A stretch of 64,000 nt of DNA from Tetrapyrgos nigripes (lineage: Eukaryota > Basidiomycota > Agaricomycetes > Agaricales > Campanellaceae). This document shows positions 22,981 through 32,754 of this stretch, one piece after another; positions within the stretch are counted from its first letter, which is position 1; each line of letters begins with the position of its first letter. The translations under genes were made by a program, and so were the position numbers. The DNA lies in assembly GCA_013368315.1 (NCBI GenBank), contig JAACJM010000019.1, forward strand, positions 806,001 to 870,000, in the 5' to 3' direction. The notes beneath the pieces were generated by a model that saw only the letters and a list, made by a program, of their open reading frames with translations, was not told the DNA's origin and searched no databases.

Positions 22981-24740
22981 ACTTGGGAAGGCTTTGTGAA
23001 GGCCCTGATACTCATGAGTGACTCACAATGGGTTCCTGAAGGTTTTGTGAGTGACTCATGAAGGACTCATGAAGGACTCGTGAAGGGTTTATGAAGGTTT
23101 CGTGAGGGACTCATGAAGGACTCGTGAAGGGTTCATGAAGGTTTTGTGAGTGACTCATGAAGGACTCATGAATGAGTCGTGAAGGGTTGATGAAGGTTTC
23201 GTAAGTAACGCATGAAGGACTCATGAAGGGTTGGTGAAGGACCCATGAGTGATTCATGAAGGACTCATGAAGGGTTCATGAAGGTTTCATGAGGGACTTG
23301 TGAAGGACTTGTGAAGGGGTCATGAAGGTTTCGTGAGTGACTCATGAGGAACTCATGAAGGACTCATGAAGGACTCATGAAGGGTTCATGAAGGTTTGGT
23401 GAGTGACTCATGAAGGACTCGTGACTTGTGAAGGGGTCATGAAGGTTTCATGAGTAACTCATGAAGGATTCATGAAGGAGTCATGAAGGGTTCATGAAGG
23501 TTTGGTTAGTGACTCATGAAGGACTCATGAAGGACTCATGAAGAGTTCATGAAGGTTTGGTGAGTGATTCATAAAGGACTCATGAAGGACTCATGAAGGG
23601 TTCATGAAGCACTTGTGAAAGACTCACAAAGTACTCATGAAGGGTTCATGAAGGTTTCATGAGTGGCTCGTGAAGGACTCGTGAAGGACTCATGAAGTAC
23701 TTATGCAGGGTTCATGAAGGTTTCATGAGTGGCTCATGAAGGACTCATGCAGGACTGGTGAAGGGTTCATAAAAGTTTGGTGAGTGACTCATGAAGGACT
23801 CATGAAGGACTCATGAATGAGTTGTGAAGGGTTCATGAAGGTTTCGTGAGTAACGCATGAAAGACTCATGAAGGGTTGGTGAAGGACTCATGAGTGACTC
23901 ATGAAGGGTTGGTGAAGGACTCATGAGTGACTCATGAAGGGTTCATGAAGGGTTCATGAAGGTTTTGTGAGGGACTCATGAAGGACTTGTGAAGGGTTCA
24001 TGAAGGTTTTGTGAGTGACTCATGAAGGACTCGTGAAGGGTTCATGAAGGTTTGGTGAGTGACTCATGAAGGACTCATGAAGGAGTTGTGAAGGAGTTGT
24101 GAAGGATTCATGAAGGACTCATGAAGGACTCATGAAGGACTCGTGAAGGACTCAAGAAGGACTCATGCAGGGTTCATGAAAGTTTGGTGAGTGACTCATG
24201 AAAGGCTCATGAAGGGCTTGTGAAGGACTCTTGAAGAACTTGTGAATGACTTGTGAAGGACTTGTGAAGGGTTCATGAAGGTTTGGTGAGTGACTCATGA
24301 AGGACTCATGAAGGTTTTGTGAGTGGCTCATGCAGGACTTCTGAAACACTCATGAAGAACTCATGAAGGGTTCATGAAGGACTCATCAAGGACTCATGAA
24401 TGAGTCGTGAAGGGTTCATAAAGGTTTCGTGAGTAACACATGAAAGACTCGTGAAGGGTTGGTGAAGGACTCATGAGTGGGTCATGAAGGACTTATGAAG
24501 GACTCGTGAAGGACCTGTGAAGGACTTGTGAAGAACTTGTGAAGGGTTCATGAAGGTTTGGTGAGTGATTCATGAAGGACTCGTGAAGGACTCGTGAAGG
24601 GTTCATGAAGGTTTCATGAGTGACTCATGAAGGACTCGTGAAGGACTTGTGAACAGTTCATGAAGGTTTGGTGAGTGACTCATAAAGGACTTGTGAAGGA
24701 TTCGTGAAGGGTTCATGAAGGTTTGGTGAGTGATTCATGA
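22981..24740 (+). repeat. 11-base tandem repeats, forward half
   Basis: About 1.76 kb of variants of GACTCATGAAG, often in a 44-base pattern (two GACTCATGAAG, one GGTTCATGAAG, one GTTTCGTGAGT-like unit). Each unit holds the palindrome TCATGA or a one-base variant. TGACTCA recurs at the GTGAGTGACTCATGAAGG junctions. Confidence 0.92.
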
Positions 24741-26984
24741 CCCTTCACGAGTCCTTCACATGTCCTTCACAAGTCCTTCACGAGTCCTTCATGAACCCTT
24801 CATGAGTAGTTCATGAGTCCTTCACGAGTCCTTTACAAGTCCTTCACAAGTCCCTCATGAGTCACTCATGAAACATTCATGAACCCTTCAAAAGTCCTTC
24901 ACGAGTCTTTCATGAGCCACCCACCAGACCTTCATGAACCATTCACAAGTCCTTCACAAGTCCTTCTTGAGTCCTTCATGAGCCACTCATGAAACCTCCA
25001 TGAACCCTTCATGAGTCCTTCATGAGTCCTTCACAAGTCCTTCATGAGCCCTTCATGAGTCACTCACCAAACCTTCATGAACCCTTCATGAGTCCCTCAT
25101 GAGTCTCATGACCCATTCACGAGTCCTTCACCAAACCTTCATGGACCCTTCATGAGTCCCTCACGAGTCCTTCACCAAACCTTCATGAACCCTTCATGAG
25201 TCCCTCACAAGTCATTCATGAGTCCTTCATCCCTCATGAGTCCTTCATGAGTCCCTGATGAGTCCTTCATGAGTCCTTCACGAGTCCTTCACGAGTCCTT
25301 CATGATTCCTTCATGATTCCTTCATGAGTTCCTCACAATTCCTTCATGAGTCCTTCATGAGTCCTTCACGAGTCCTTCATGAGTCCCTCATGAGTCCTTC
25401 ATGAGTCCTTCACCAGTCCTTCACCAGTCCTTCACCAGTCCCTCACGAGTCCTTCACCAGTCCCTCACCAGTCCTTCACCAGTCCCTCACGAGTCCTTCA
25501 CCAGCCCCTCACGAGTCCTTCACGAGTCCCTCACAAGTCCTTCACCAAACCTTCATGAACCCTTCATGAGTCCCTCATGAACCCTTCATGAGTCCCTCAT
25601 GAGTCCTTCATGAGTCCCTCATGAGTCCTTCATGAGTCCCTCATGACTCCTTCATGAGTCCCTCATGACTCCTTCATGAGTCCCTCATGACTCCTTCATG
25701 AGTCCCTCATGACTCCTTCATGAGTCCCTCATGACTCCTTCATGAGTCCCTCATGACTCCTTCATGAGTCCCTCATGACTCCTTCATGAGTCCCTCATGA
25801 CTCCTTCATGAGTCCCTCATGACTCCTTCATGAGTCCCTCATGACTCCTTCATGAGTCCCTCATGACTCCTTCATGAGTCCCTCATGACTCCTTCATGAG
25901 TCCCTCATGACTCCTTCATGAGTCCCTCATGACTCCTTCATGAGTCCCTCATGACTCCTTCATGAGTCCCTCATGACTCCTTCATGAGTCCCTCATGACT
26001 CCTTCATGAGTCCCTCATGACTCCTTCATGAGTCCCTCATGACTCCTTCATCAGTCCTTCATCAGTCCCTCATGAGTCCCTCACAATTCCTTCATGAGTC
26101 CTTTATGAGTCACTCACCAAACCTTCATGAACCCTTCACAAGTCCTTCACAAGTTCTTCATGAGTCCTTCACTCACGAGTCCTTCACCAGTCCTTCACCA
26201 GTCCTTCACAAGTCACTCATGAAACCTTCATGAACCCTTCACCAACCCTTGATGAGTCTTTCATGTGTTACTCATGAAACCTTCATGAACCCTTCACGAC
26301 TCATTCATGAGTCCTTCACAAGTCACTCACGAAACCTTCATGAACCCTTCATGAGTCCTTCATGAGTCCTTCCTGAGCCACTCCCGAAACTCTCATGAAC
26401 CCTTCATGAGTACTTTATGTGTCCTTCATGAGTCCTTCACAAGTCCTTCACAAGTCCTTCATGAGTCACTCATGAAACCTTCATGAACCCTTCATGAGTC
26501 CTTCACAAGTCCTTCATCAGTCCCTCACCAAACCTTCATGAACCCTTCACAAGTCCTTCACAAGTCCTTCACAAGTCCTTATGAGTCACTTACCAAACCT
26601 TCATGAACTCTTCATGAGTCCTTCAAGAGTCCTTCAAAATCCCTCACGAACCCTTCATGAACCCTTCACGAATCCCTCACAAGTTGTTCATGAACCCTTC
26701 ATGAACCCTTCATGAGTCCTTCATGAGTCACTCATGGGTCCTTCACCACCTTTCACGAGTCCTTCATGCGTTACTCAAGAAACCTTCATGAACCCTTCAC
26801 AACTCATTCATGAGTCCTTCATGAGTCCCTCACGAAACCTTCATGAACCCTTCACAAGTCCTTCATGAGTCCTTCATGAGTCACTCAACCCTTCACAAGT
26901 CCTTCATGAGTCACTCACAAAACCTTCAGGAACCCATCATGAGTCACTAACTAGTATGACGGCCTTCACAAAGCCTTCCCAAGT
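24741..26984 (-). repeat. 11-base tandem repeats, reverse half
   Basis: About 2.2 kb of the same repeat in reverse complement (CTTCATGAGTC and variants). The switch is abrupt at 24740/24741, where ...GATTCATGA meets CCCTTCACGAGTCC. The half is longer than its partner because of a homogeneous block (25640-26048). Confidence 0.92.
25640..26048 (-). repeat. Homogenised 22-base repeat block
   Basis: About 18 nearly perfect copies of a 22-base dimer, TCATGACTCCT followed by TCATGAGTCCC, with almost no variation, unlike the divergent repeats on either side. It points to recent local amplification by slippage or unequal exchange. Confidence 0.9.
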
Positions 26985-27988
26985 CCTTCACTCTCTCTCA
27001 ACTCCCTCACCAGTTTTCCCTTCACAAATCATTGTTATAATTATATAGTAAAACACCTACTTTTATGCTATCATTCCTTGATTTTACCACCTCCTATATA
27101 TCTCTTGTAAGTCTCCAAGATTTTTGCAGGATTTACAAATTATCTACTTTCCAATAAATTCAAAAACAATTCTCCTTGACTTATAGGTGTATCCCTTTAA
27201 ACCTATTAGGATACCCAGGATATCATATGTCCTCTATCCTGCTGTATGACTTTTCTATAAAATTATAAGATTCCATGCCAATGTTTTGGGTTTTGTAAAG
27301 CTCCTGTAATACACCTGATCTTATTTAAGCATTTCTGTGACCATCCTGTCACTCAGTAAATCTATCATAAATGCACTCACTATTGATAGTGATTTACAAG
27401 AGCTTTTGATCTCATAAGTCTTCTGTAAATCCTGGCTGTATTACTATATGACATACTGTGACCATGTGTCACATCAAAATGTTTCTGTCTTTCTCAATAG
27501 TAATATAGTATCTATTACTGTGACACAATGTCACATAGAAAGATCCCAGTAATACACCTTGACATACAGAAACCTTATGAAATTGTTGTGAAATTTTTAC
27601 TTTCCTATAATACTCCCATAATACATGGGAATTTACAACCTGAGTGGCATTGAGTAAGTCTTCAGTAAGATCACTGTATGACAGCATATTTATGCTATTT
27701 GCACCTGTGTATGTCCTCTGTAAATCTAGGCTGTATTACTCTATGACATACTGTGATTACATGTCACACTGAAATATTTCTGTAAATTTCAATGGTATCA
27801 TAGTATGTATTATTGTGACAGAATGTCACATAGAAAGACTCCAGTAATACACCCTGACTTACAGAAACCTTATGGAATTGTTCTGAAATTTTTGCTTTCA
27901 TGTGAGGATTTACAAACTGAGTGACACTGAGTAAGTCTTCAGTAATATCACAGTATGACAGCGTATTTACAGGTATTTGCACCCAGTG
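26985..27988 (-). repeat. Foldback right arm
   Basis: Inverted partner of 22005-22980. It keeps both ~280-base unit copies (about 27430-27705 and 27710-27988) and the AT-rich inner part (27010-27430), closely similar by eye with small indels. The arm duplication therefore predates formation of the inverted structure or was copied with it. Confidence 0.85.
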
Positions 27989-27991
27989 TCA

Positions 27992-28608
27992 TAAAAGAAC
28001 CCAAAGAGGTAGATCTTAATGATCTCATGCAAAGACGACAGGAAGCACAGGAGCAGGTGAAAGCAGCTCTAGCTTTAGCAGCAGAATGAATGAAATGGTA
28101 CTATGACAAGGGTATTCAAAATATTCCTTTCAAAGTTGGTGACAAAGTACTCTTGAACTTAAAGGATTATCAGACAACAGAGAGAGCCTTACATCCAAGA
28201 TATGAGGGACCATTTACAATTGTGGAAAAACTCTCTGATGTCACTTTCAAGTTAGACTTATCATCACAACTTCGAGCCTATCATCCTGTTTTTCATGCCA
28301 GCAAGCTTGCTACCTATAATGACCCAACCATTGTTGGACAGAAAATCATTCCACCTACACCAGTCCTTGTAAAAGGACAAGAAGAATACGAGGTGGAAGA
28401 AATTCTACAACATCGCATACAAGGTAAAACAACACAATACCTTGTCAAGTGGAAAGGGTATGGTCGTGAACACAACACCTGGGAGCCTGTGAAACACTTA
28501 AAAAATGCTCAGGATAGACTCCGGGAGTATAAAAATCTAGAGCAACCAGCTATTTGTTGGATTAACGTCGAGGAAGCAGAACTCTTCTCATCGGAGTTCG
28601 AACCTTGA
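27992..28608 (+). pseudogene. pol: Gypsy-B integrase C-terminus and chromodomain
   Basis: The sense rejoins here as KEPKEVDLNDLMQRRQEAQE, with TGA at 28087-28089 where Arg fits (AAER-MKWYYDKG). Then VGDKVLLNLKDYQT, YEGPFTIVEKLSD and YHPVFHASKLATY, the usual post-integrase block. The chromodomain follows: EYEVEEILQHR, TQYLVKWKGYGREHNTWEP, HLKNAQDRL. Stop TGA at 28606-28608. The chromodomain is whole, with cage aromatics Y, W and W. Confidence 0.92.
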
Positions 28609-28618
28609 GAGGGGGTAA
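28609..28618 (+). promoter_or_regulatory. Gypsy-B polypurine tract
   Basis: AGGGGGTAA-type purine run, with GAGAGGGGG just upstream, abutting the 3' LTR: the expected plus-strand primer. Confidence 0.7.
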
Positions 28619-29069
28619 TGTCGCAGTTTTTACAGTCTTTACCCATATTCACGTGACATGTGGTTATCATATGACCGCTTTAGAGCTTATCACATGGCTA
28701 GCTCCATATAGATTGATCTAGATCATAGTTTCCAGACCCATTGTCTAGACTCCTTCCTTAAATGATCTATTGATCATCAGTAATGAGTCATTTATCCTTT
28801 TATCCATCTAATGTATTACTGTGTCATCATTATTATGTAGTTTATCCTTTTATCCATGTAAACTGTATCAGTTGTATCAGTCAGCACATCAGTCAGCTAA
28901 GTACCAGGGGTCTTAGTGTACTTGTATATAAGTAGGACTCAGACTTAACAACATCTTTTTGTGTCTACAAGCATCTCTTCTTCATCAACCTAAGTCCTAT
29001 CTCTACTTCCCCTCATCTCTTCTTCCTTTCAAGAGACCAGAGAATTAGGTGAGTATAAGATTTGTGATA
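28619..29069 (+). repeat. Gypsy-B 3' LTR
   Basis: 451 bases, partner of 15345-15851, followed by the CATAT duplication at 29070-29074, after which the Copia-1 reading frame resumes. Confidence 0.9.
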
Positions 29070-29074
29070 CATAT

Positions 29075-30451
29075 TCTCCATACATCGAGAAAGGAGGATC
29101 ATCCCGGGAAGGAGTAGACTTTGATATTGTGGGGATGGGAGACGTCAGGGTGGAGGTAACCTACAAAGGAGTTTTATGTCAGCTCTTGTTCCGAAATGCA
29201 TTCCATGCCCCAAATGTCTCAAGCAACTTACTTTCGACGGGAGTCCTCAACAAACTGGGATACACAAACACGACAGCAAATGGTTGTATGGTCTTCCAGA
29301 ATCCCCAGGGAGTCGAAATCTTTGAAGCGGTGTTGGAGAGGGGAATTTATGTCATGAATGCAAATCCAGTCGGACCCCAACGTCCCCTTTCCAACGTAAC
29401 CCAATTACCCATGGATATACAGTATCTTCATCGCGCCAGTGGACATATCATGCCTGAGCGAATCGAGATGGCCCTGAAGTTGGTAGATGGTTACCCAGAG
29501 ATAAAGGGCATGAGGAAGAAGATGGGTACTTGCGAGGACTGCAAGAAAGCCCATACAGACAAGCAGCCACACCCAGAAAGTCTTGAGAAGATAACAGAGA
29601 CCAATTTTCGATGGTATTTGGATGTATGGGGGCCTGCGCAAGTCGTGTCGGTAGGAGGAAACAAGTATGCCTTATTTGGCATGGATGCAGCGACGTTGAA
29701 GAACATGGTGGACTTCTTAAAGGATAGAATGGCGGAGACGTTGATCGGGAAGCTTGAAGTTCGTCGTACAGAGGCTGAGACTCAGACCGGTCAGAAGCTG
29801 AAGAGGATTAGGACTGACAGCACACCCAAATGGAGATCACACGCATTTCAAGCATGGACCTCGAAACATGGAATTATCCATGAGTTCACAGCCCCCTACT
29901 CCTCAGCTTCGAACGGTGCAGCAGAACAGGGTATTGGTATCATGCTGAATGGAACCCGAGCGATGCTTTTCAATGCCAACCTTCCTGCAATGTCTGTCTA
30001 CATCCATGTCATAAACATTCTTCCGAATAAGAGAGGTGTTGTACCAGAAGAACAGAATGTGTCCCACCTCGTTCCGTTTGGAAGTATCGGTTTTGCCCAT
30101 ATTCCGGCTAAGACTGGTAGAGGGAAGCTTGATGCAAGGGGTTTTAAATGTCAGATGGTGGGTTACGAGGGAAGAAAAGTTTACCTGGTTAAATGGTGGG
30201 AAACCGACGAGCTATACCAGACTAGTGATGTTGTGTTTGAGAGGTCAGAGAGTCACTGGATTTTGGAGTTGGAGGGGGAGAACAACGAGGACTTGTTATT
30301 TTTAGCCCCAACTCAAAAATCCGAAACCCCGAGTCTAGATCAGCCGACTTCAGATCAACAATCATATCCCGAACCGATGTCTGTAACTCCACCCACAACT
30401 GACATGACCAGCAACGAACACCCTCCTATCCCTAACGCACCACAGAAATGA
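29075..30451 (+). pseudogene. pol: Copia-1 protease end and integrase
   Basis: Continuation of Copia-1 pol after Gypsy-B. Late protease (VGMGDVRVEV, APNVSSNLLSTGVLN), GAG-pre-integrase zinc part (YLHRASGH, CEDCKKAH), then the rve core: WYLDVWGPAQV (Asp), RIRTDSTPKW (Asp), SNGAAEQGI (Glu). Between the first two, the usual LFVDDAT segment is shortened (LFGMDAATLKN), so some residues appear lost. After the core come the KLDARGFKCQMVGYEG block and a Ser/Thr/Pro linker. TGA at 30449-30451 lies where Arg fits (QK-PRRTQAEIWG). Confidence 0.87.
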
Positions 30452-31225
30452 CCTCGCCGCACTCAAGCTGAAATTTGGGGAACCATACCCATGCGTTCAT
30501 CTACCTGCTCCCGTAATCTCACTCAACAACTCCTCGAGTCCAAGGCATACGAAGATGGGGAAAGAGAGGCATACAAGAGAGGGGAGGAATGGATGAAAGA
30601 TGAGGAACAGGATAACGAGTTACTCCTGGAATTCGATGAGGAGGATGAACCAATTGCCCTCAATACCCAATCCAATATGATCTGCGAACCTGAGAACACA
30701 TGGGTTTTGCATTCATACACTGAAGCAATGAAGAGACCAGACTTGTGGTTAAGGGCAATGGAGAAGGAATTGACAAAGTTGGATTCCAGAAAGGCTTTCA
30801 CTCCAGTCTCAAAACCCGAAGATGTGAAAGTCATAACCACTCGTTGGGTATATGCTCTTAGGTTGGACGGAAATGGGAAGATTACTGAGCGTCGAGCTAG
30901 GTTGGTGGTCAGGGGGTATGACCAGGTGAAGGGAGTACACTACGATGATACCTGGGCCATAGTTGCTTCGCAATCGCAATTGCTGCATACGAGGGAATTG
31001 ATTTGTGGTCCAGAAATTTCACGGGAGCATACCTCAACGCAAAGCCACAAGGGGTCAACTATCTTACACTTCCAGAAGGATTCGAGAACCGATACTCGTT
31101 ATGCGATGGCACTGAAACAGTCCTGTTGATGAACATCAATATTTATGGATCTATGGACGCCGGTAACAACTGGTACAAGCTATTAGACCAACGCTACCAA
31201 GATGTAATGGGCCTGTCCCGTTTAG
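30452..31225 (+). pseudogene. pol: Copia-1 reverse transcriptase, fingers and first palm part
   Basis: An acidic linker (LLLEFDEEDEP) leads to the RVT_2 domain: WLRAMEKELTKLDSRKAF, TTRWVYALRLDGNGKI, RARLVVRGYDQVKGVHYDD. A frameshift near 30980 moves the sense to the frame reading AIAIAAYEGIDLWSRNF, then GAYLNAKPQGVNYLTLPEGF and GSMDAGNNWYKLLDQRY. Broken by the frameshift. Confidence 0.85.
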
Positions 31226-31417
31226 GTATATCTTATCTTTTCCTACCCTTAAATTTTCTTTATCGATACTTAGATAATCATCTTTTTCTTGACCTTCGAC
31301 CATCATCTACGTACTTTTGTACCTCACTATTTCTCAGAATAGACAGAGGTCTACTCGTAGCTGCTGGCTAGTCGAGATTGAGGTCACGCGCTCCTAGGCA
31401 CGTTACACAAGACCTAG
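31226..31417 (+). other. Intron-like 192-base segment in Copia-1 RT
   Basis: RT sense breaks after GLSRL and resumes GFKSNPTDPC. The segment starts GTATAT and ends CTAG. Removing it joins the halves in frame (TTA G + GC TTC), as a GT-AG intron would. It is AT-rich with stops. It could be a real intron, or a small insertion whose ends happen to fit: the resumed side also reads DLGFKSNP, which may itself be native. Confidence 0.4.
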
Positions 31418-31887
31418 GCTTCAAATCCAACCCCACTGACCCATGTGTTCGATTCCAACGCACTGAATTAGGAGATACGATTACCGTCACTTATACAGAT
31501 GATGTGACTGGGGTTTCGTCAACTGCTGAAGAGGGAAATAGGACGAGGAAAGAGATCGCGAGTCAGTTTGAATTCAGGGACTATGGAGAACCAGATGTGG
31601 TAATTGGGATGACTGTCTGTATCGAGAAGTTGATGGGGGACATATCTATCCATCAACGCCCCCTCATCGAGAAGACTTTGGAATGTTTTGGGATGAAGGA
31701 ATGTGCTCCCAAGTACACGCCCTTGTCACCTGGTATTGAATTCACCGACAGTCAACCTACTCCGATCCCAGCTGCCAACAAACTGTTTATGCTGGACAAG
31801 AACTACTATAGTCTCATTGGTGCCCTGAACCATATCAGCCAGGGTACTCGTCCTGACATCGCCTTCTCTGTATCCCTTCTTCAATGA
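31418..31887 (+). pseudogene. pol: Copia-1 reverse transcriptase, catalytic part
   Basis: Contains ITVTYTDDVTGVS, where YTDD is the catalytic motif in place of the usual YVDD. Then FEFRDYGEPDVVIGM, TLECFGMKECAPKYTPL and LIGALNHISQGTRPDIAFSV (RVT_2 end). TGA at 31885-31887 lies where Arg fits (LLQ-YAHDPR). Confidence 0.88.
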
Positions 31888-32505
31888 TATGCGCATGACC
31901 CTAGACCAATACATTGGGCAGCAGCCTTACACCTCTTGGCTTACTTGAAGGCAACGGCTAATTACCAACTCACATACCACCGCTGACGACAATCGGATAA
32001 AGGGGATGGATTGAAACCTAAGGGATACGCAGACGCCTCTCATGCAGATGTTAAAGAGGAGAATGGGGAGGCTACAAGGAAGTCAACAATGGGATATGTC
32101 TTCTTGGTTGCAGGAGGGGCAGTATCATGGTCATCGTCAAAGCAGAAGGTAGTGGCATTGTCTACAACCGAAGCAGAGTATCTCTCTATGGTACATGCTG
32201 GGAAACAGGCAGAGTGGATGTGGAAGTGGTTGAAGGGAGTCAAGAGGGAGAAGAATTACCCATTCCTGATTCACGTTGACAACACCAGTTCTATTGCGCT
32301 TACAGAGGCCACCACTAAACACGGCCATACAAAACACTTTGACACAAGCTGGTCCTGGATTCATGACGCAGTACGAGCAAAAGAGCTGGAGTATGTTCAT
32401 GTACCCAGCAGGGACAACATTGCAGATCTCATGATGAAGTCATTGAACAGGCCACTCTTGGGGGAGTGTTTTGGGGGAGTGTTAGAGAAGCGAGTCCCTA
32501 GATAG
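31888..32505 (+). pseudogene. pol: Copia-1 RNase H
   Basis: RNase_HI_RT_Ty1 domain: HWAAALHLLAYLKATANYQL, TGA at 31984-31986 (Arg expected), then GYADASHADVKEENG, SWSSSKQKVVALSTTEAEYL, HVDNTSSIAL and HFDTSWSWIHD, ending RPLLGECFGG. The acidic D-E-D-D set is recognisable. The last codons (SVLEKRVPR) run into the LTR. Confidence 0.87.
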
Positions 32506-32754
32506 GGGCTTCACCAATCATAGTATATCCGTTATCTTTTCTCGTTCTTTTCGTTCTCTCTTACTTAATTGATCTGCACCATATTACCTGCCTCACATAT
32601 ACTGTTCGCCCTACGATAGTACACCTCAGTCATTCCCACTATACTTGTGTGAACCCTGAGGTGTGTATACCATTGATATTTCTCATTTTATTTATACTAA
32701 TACATATCTATTTACTACAGTACATTTCGTACTAACGAGTACTCCATTCTTACA
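32480..32754 (+). repeat. Copia-1 3' LTR
   Basis: 275 bases, TGTTAGAGAAGC to CTTACA, preceded by the purine run TTTTGGGGGAG (polypurine tract) and followed by the CTTCC duplication (32755-32759). Confidence 0.92.

Larger units (their letters stand above)
22005..27988. mobile_element. Non-coding foldback element with inverted arms and 11-base repeat core
   Basis: A 5984-base insert in the Gypsy-B integrase. Both ends read CACTGGGTGCAAATACCTG in inverted orientation, and TCA flanks each side (22002-22004 and 27989-27991). Removing it with one TCA restores GPML-IKEPKEVDLNDL. Each half is an ~1 kb unique-sequence arm followed by tandem 11-base repeats; the halves are reverse complements in design and meet at 24740/24741. 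There is no coding capacity. Long inverted repeats containing short tandem repeats recall Drosophila FB elements, while the CACTG end and 3-base duplication suggest the CACTA (CMC) group. Confidence 0.85.
15345..29069 (+). mobile_element. Ty3/Gypsy retrotransposon Gypsy-B, nested in Copia-1
   Basis: LTRs at 15345-15851 and 28619-29069 (TGTCAC or TGTCGC start, GTGATA end), target duplication CATAT at 15340-15344 and 29070-29074. Without the foldback insert it is about 7.7 kb. It carries an extra 5' ORF, then gag, protease, RT, RNase H, integrase and a chromodomain. Stops, frameshifts and small deletions make it inactive. It has the same orientation as its host Copia-1. Confidence 0.94.
13749..32754 (+). 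mobile_element. Ty1/Copia retrotransposon Copia-1, split by Gypsy-B
   Basis: LTRs at 13749-14004 and 32480-32754, target duplication CTTCC at 13744-13748 and 32755-32759. The 19 kb length is due to Gypsy-B; the element proper is about 5.3 kb. Order: gag, protease, integrase, RT, RNase H (the Copia order, integrase before RT). The LTRs differ at only about five bases plus a 19-base indel, so it is fairly young, yet the coding part carries frameshifts and TGA codons and is inactive. Confidence 0.95.

Noticed and set aside
24152..26233. Open frames of 64-65 codons in the 11-base arrays (e.g. ESFMSHSPNLHEPF-like)
   Set aside because: Any tandem repeat whose unit lacks stops in one frame gives such frames; they vary with repeat phase and occur on both strands.
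22981..26984. CRISPR-like array
   Set aside because: The units are contiguous 11-base repeats without spacers, in a eukaryotic setting.
27469..27982. Two 72-codon minus-strand frames in the foldback right arm
   Set aside because: They lie in the duplicated ~280-base arm units, have no domain, and the equivalent left-arm frames are broken.
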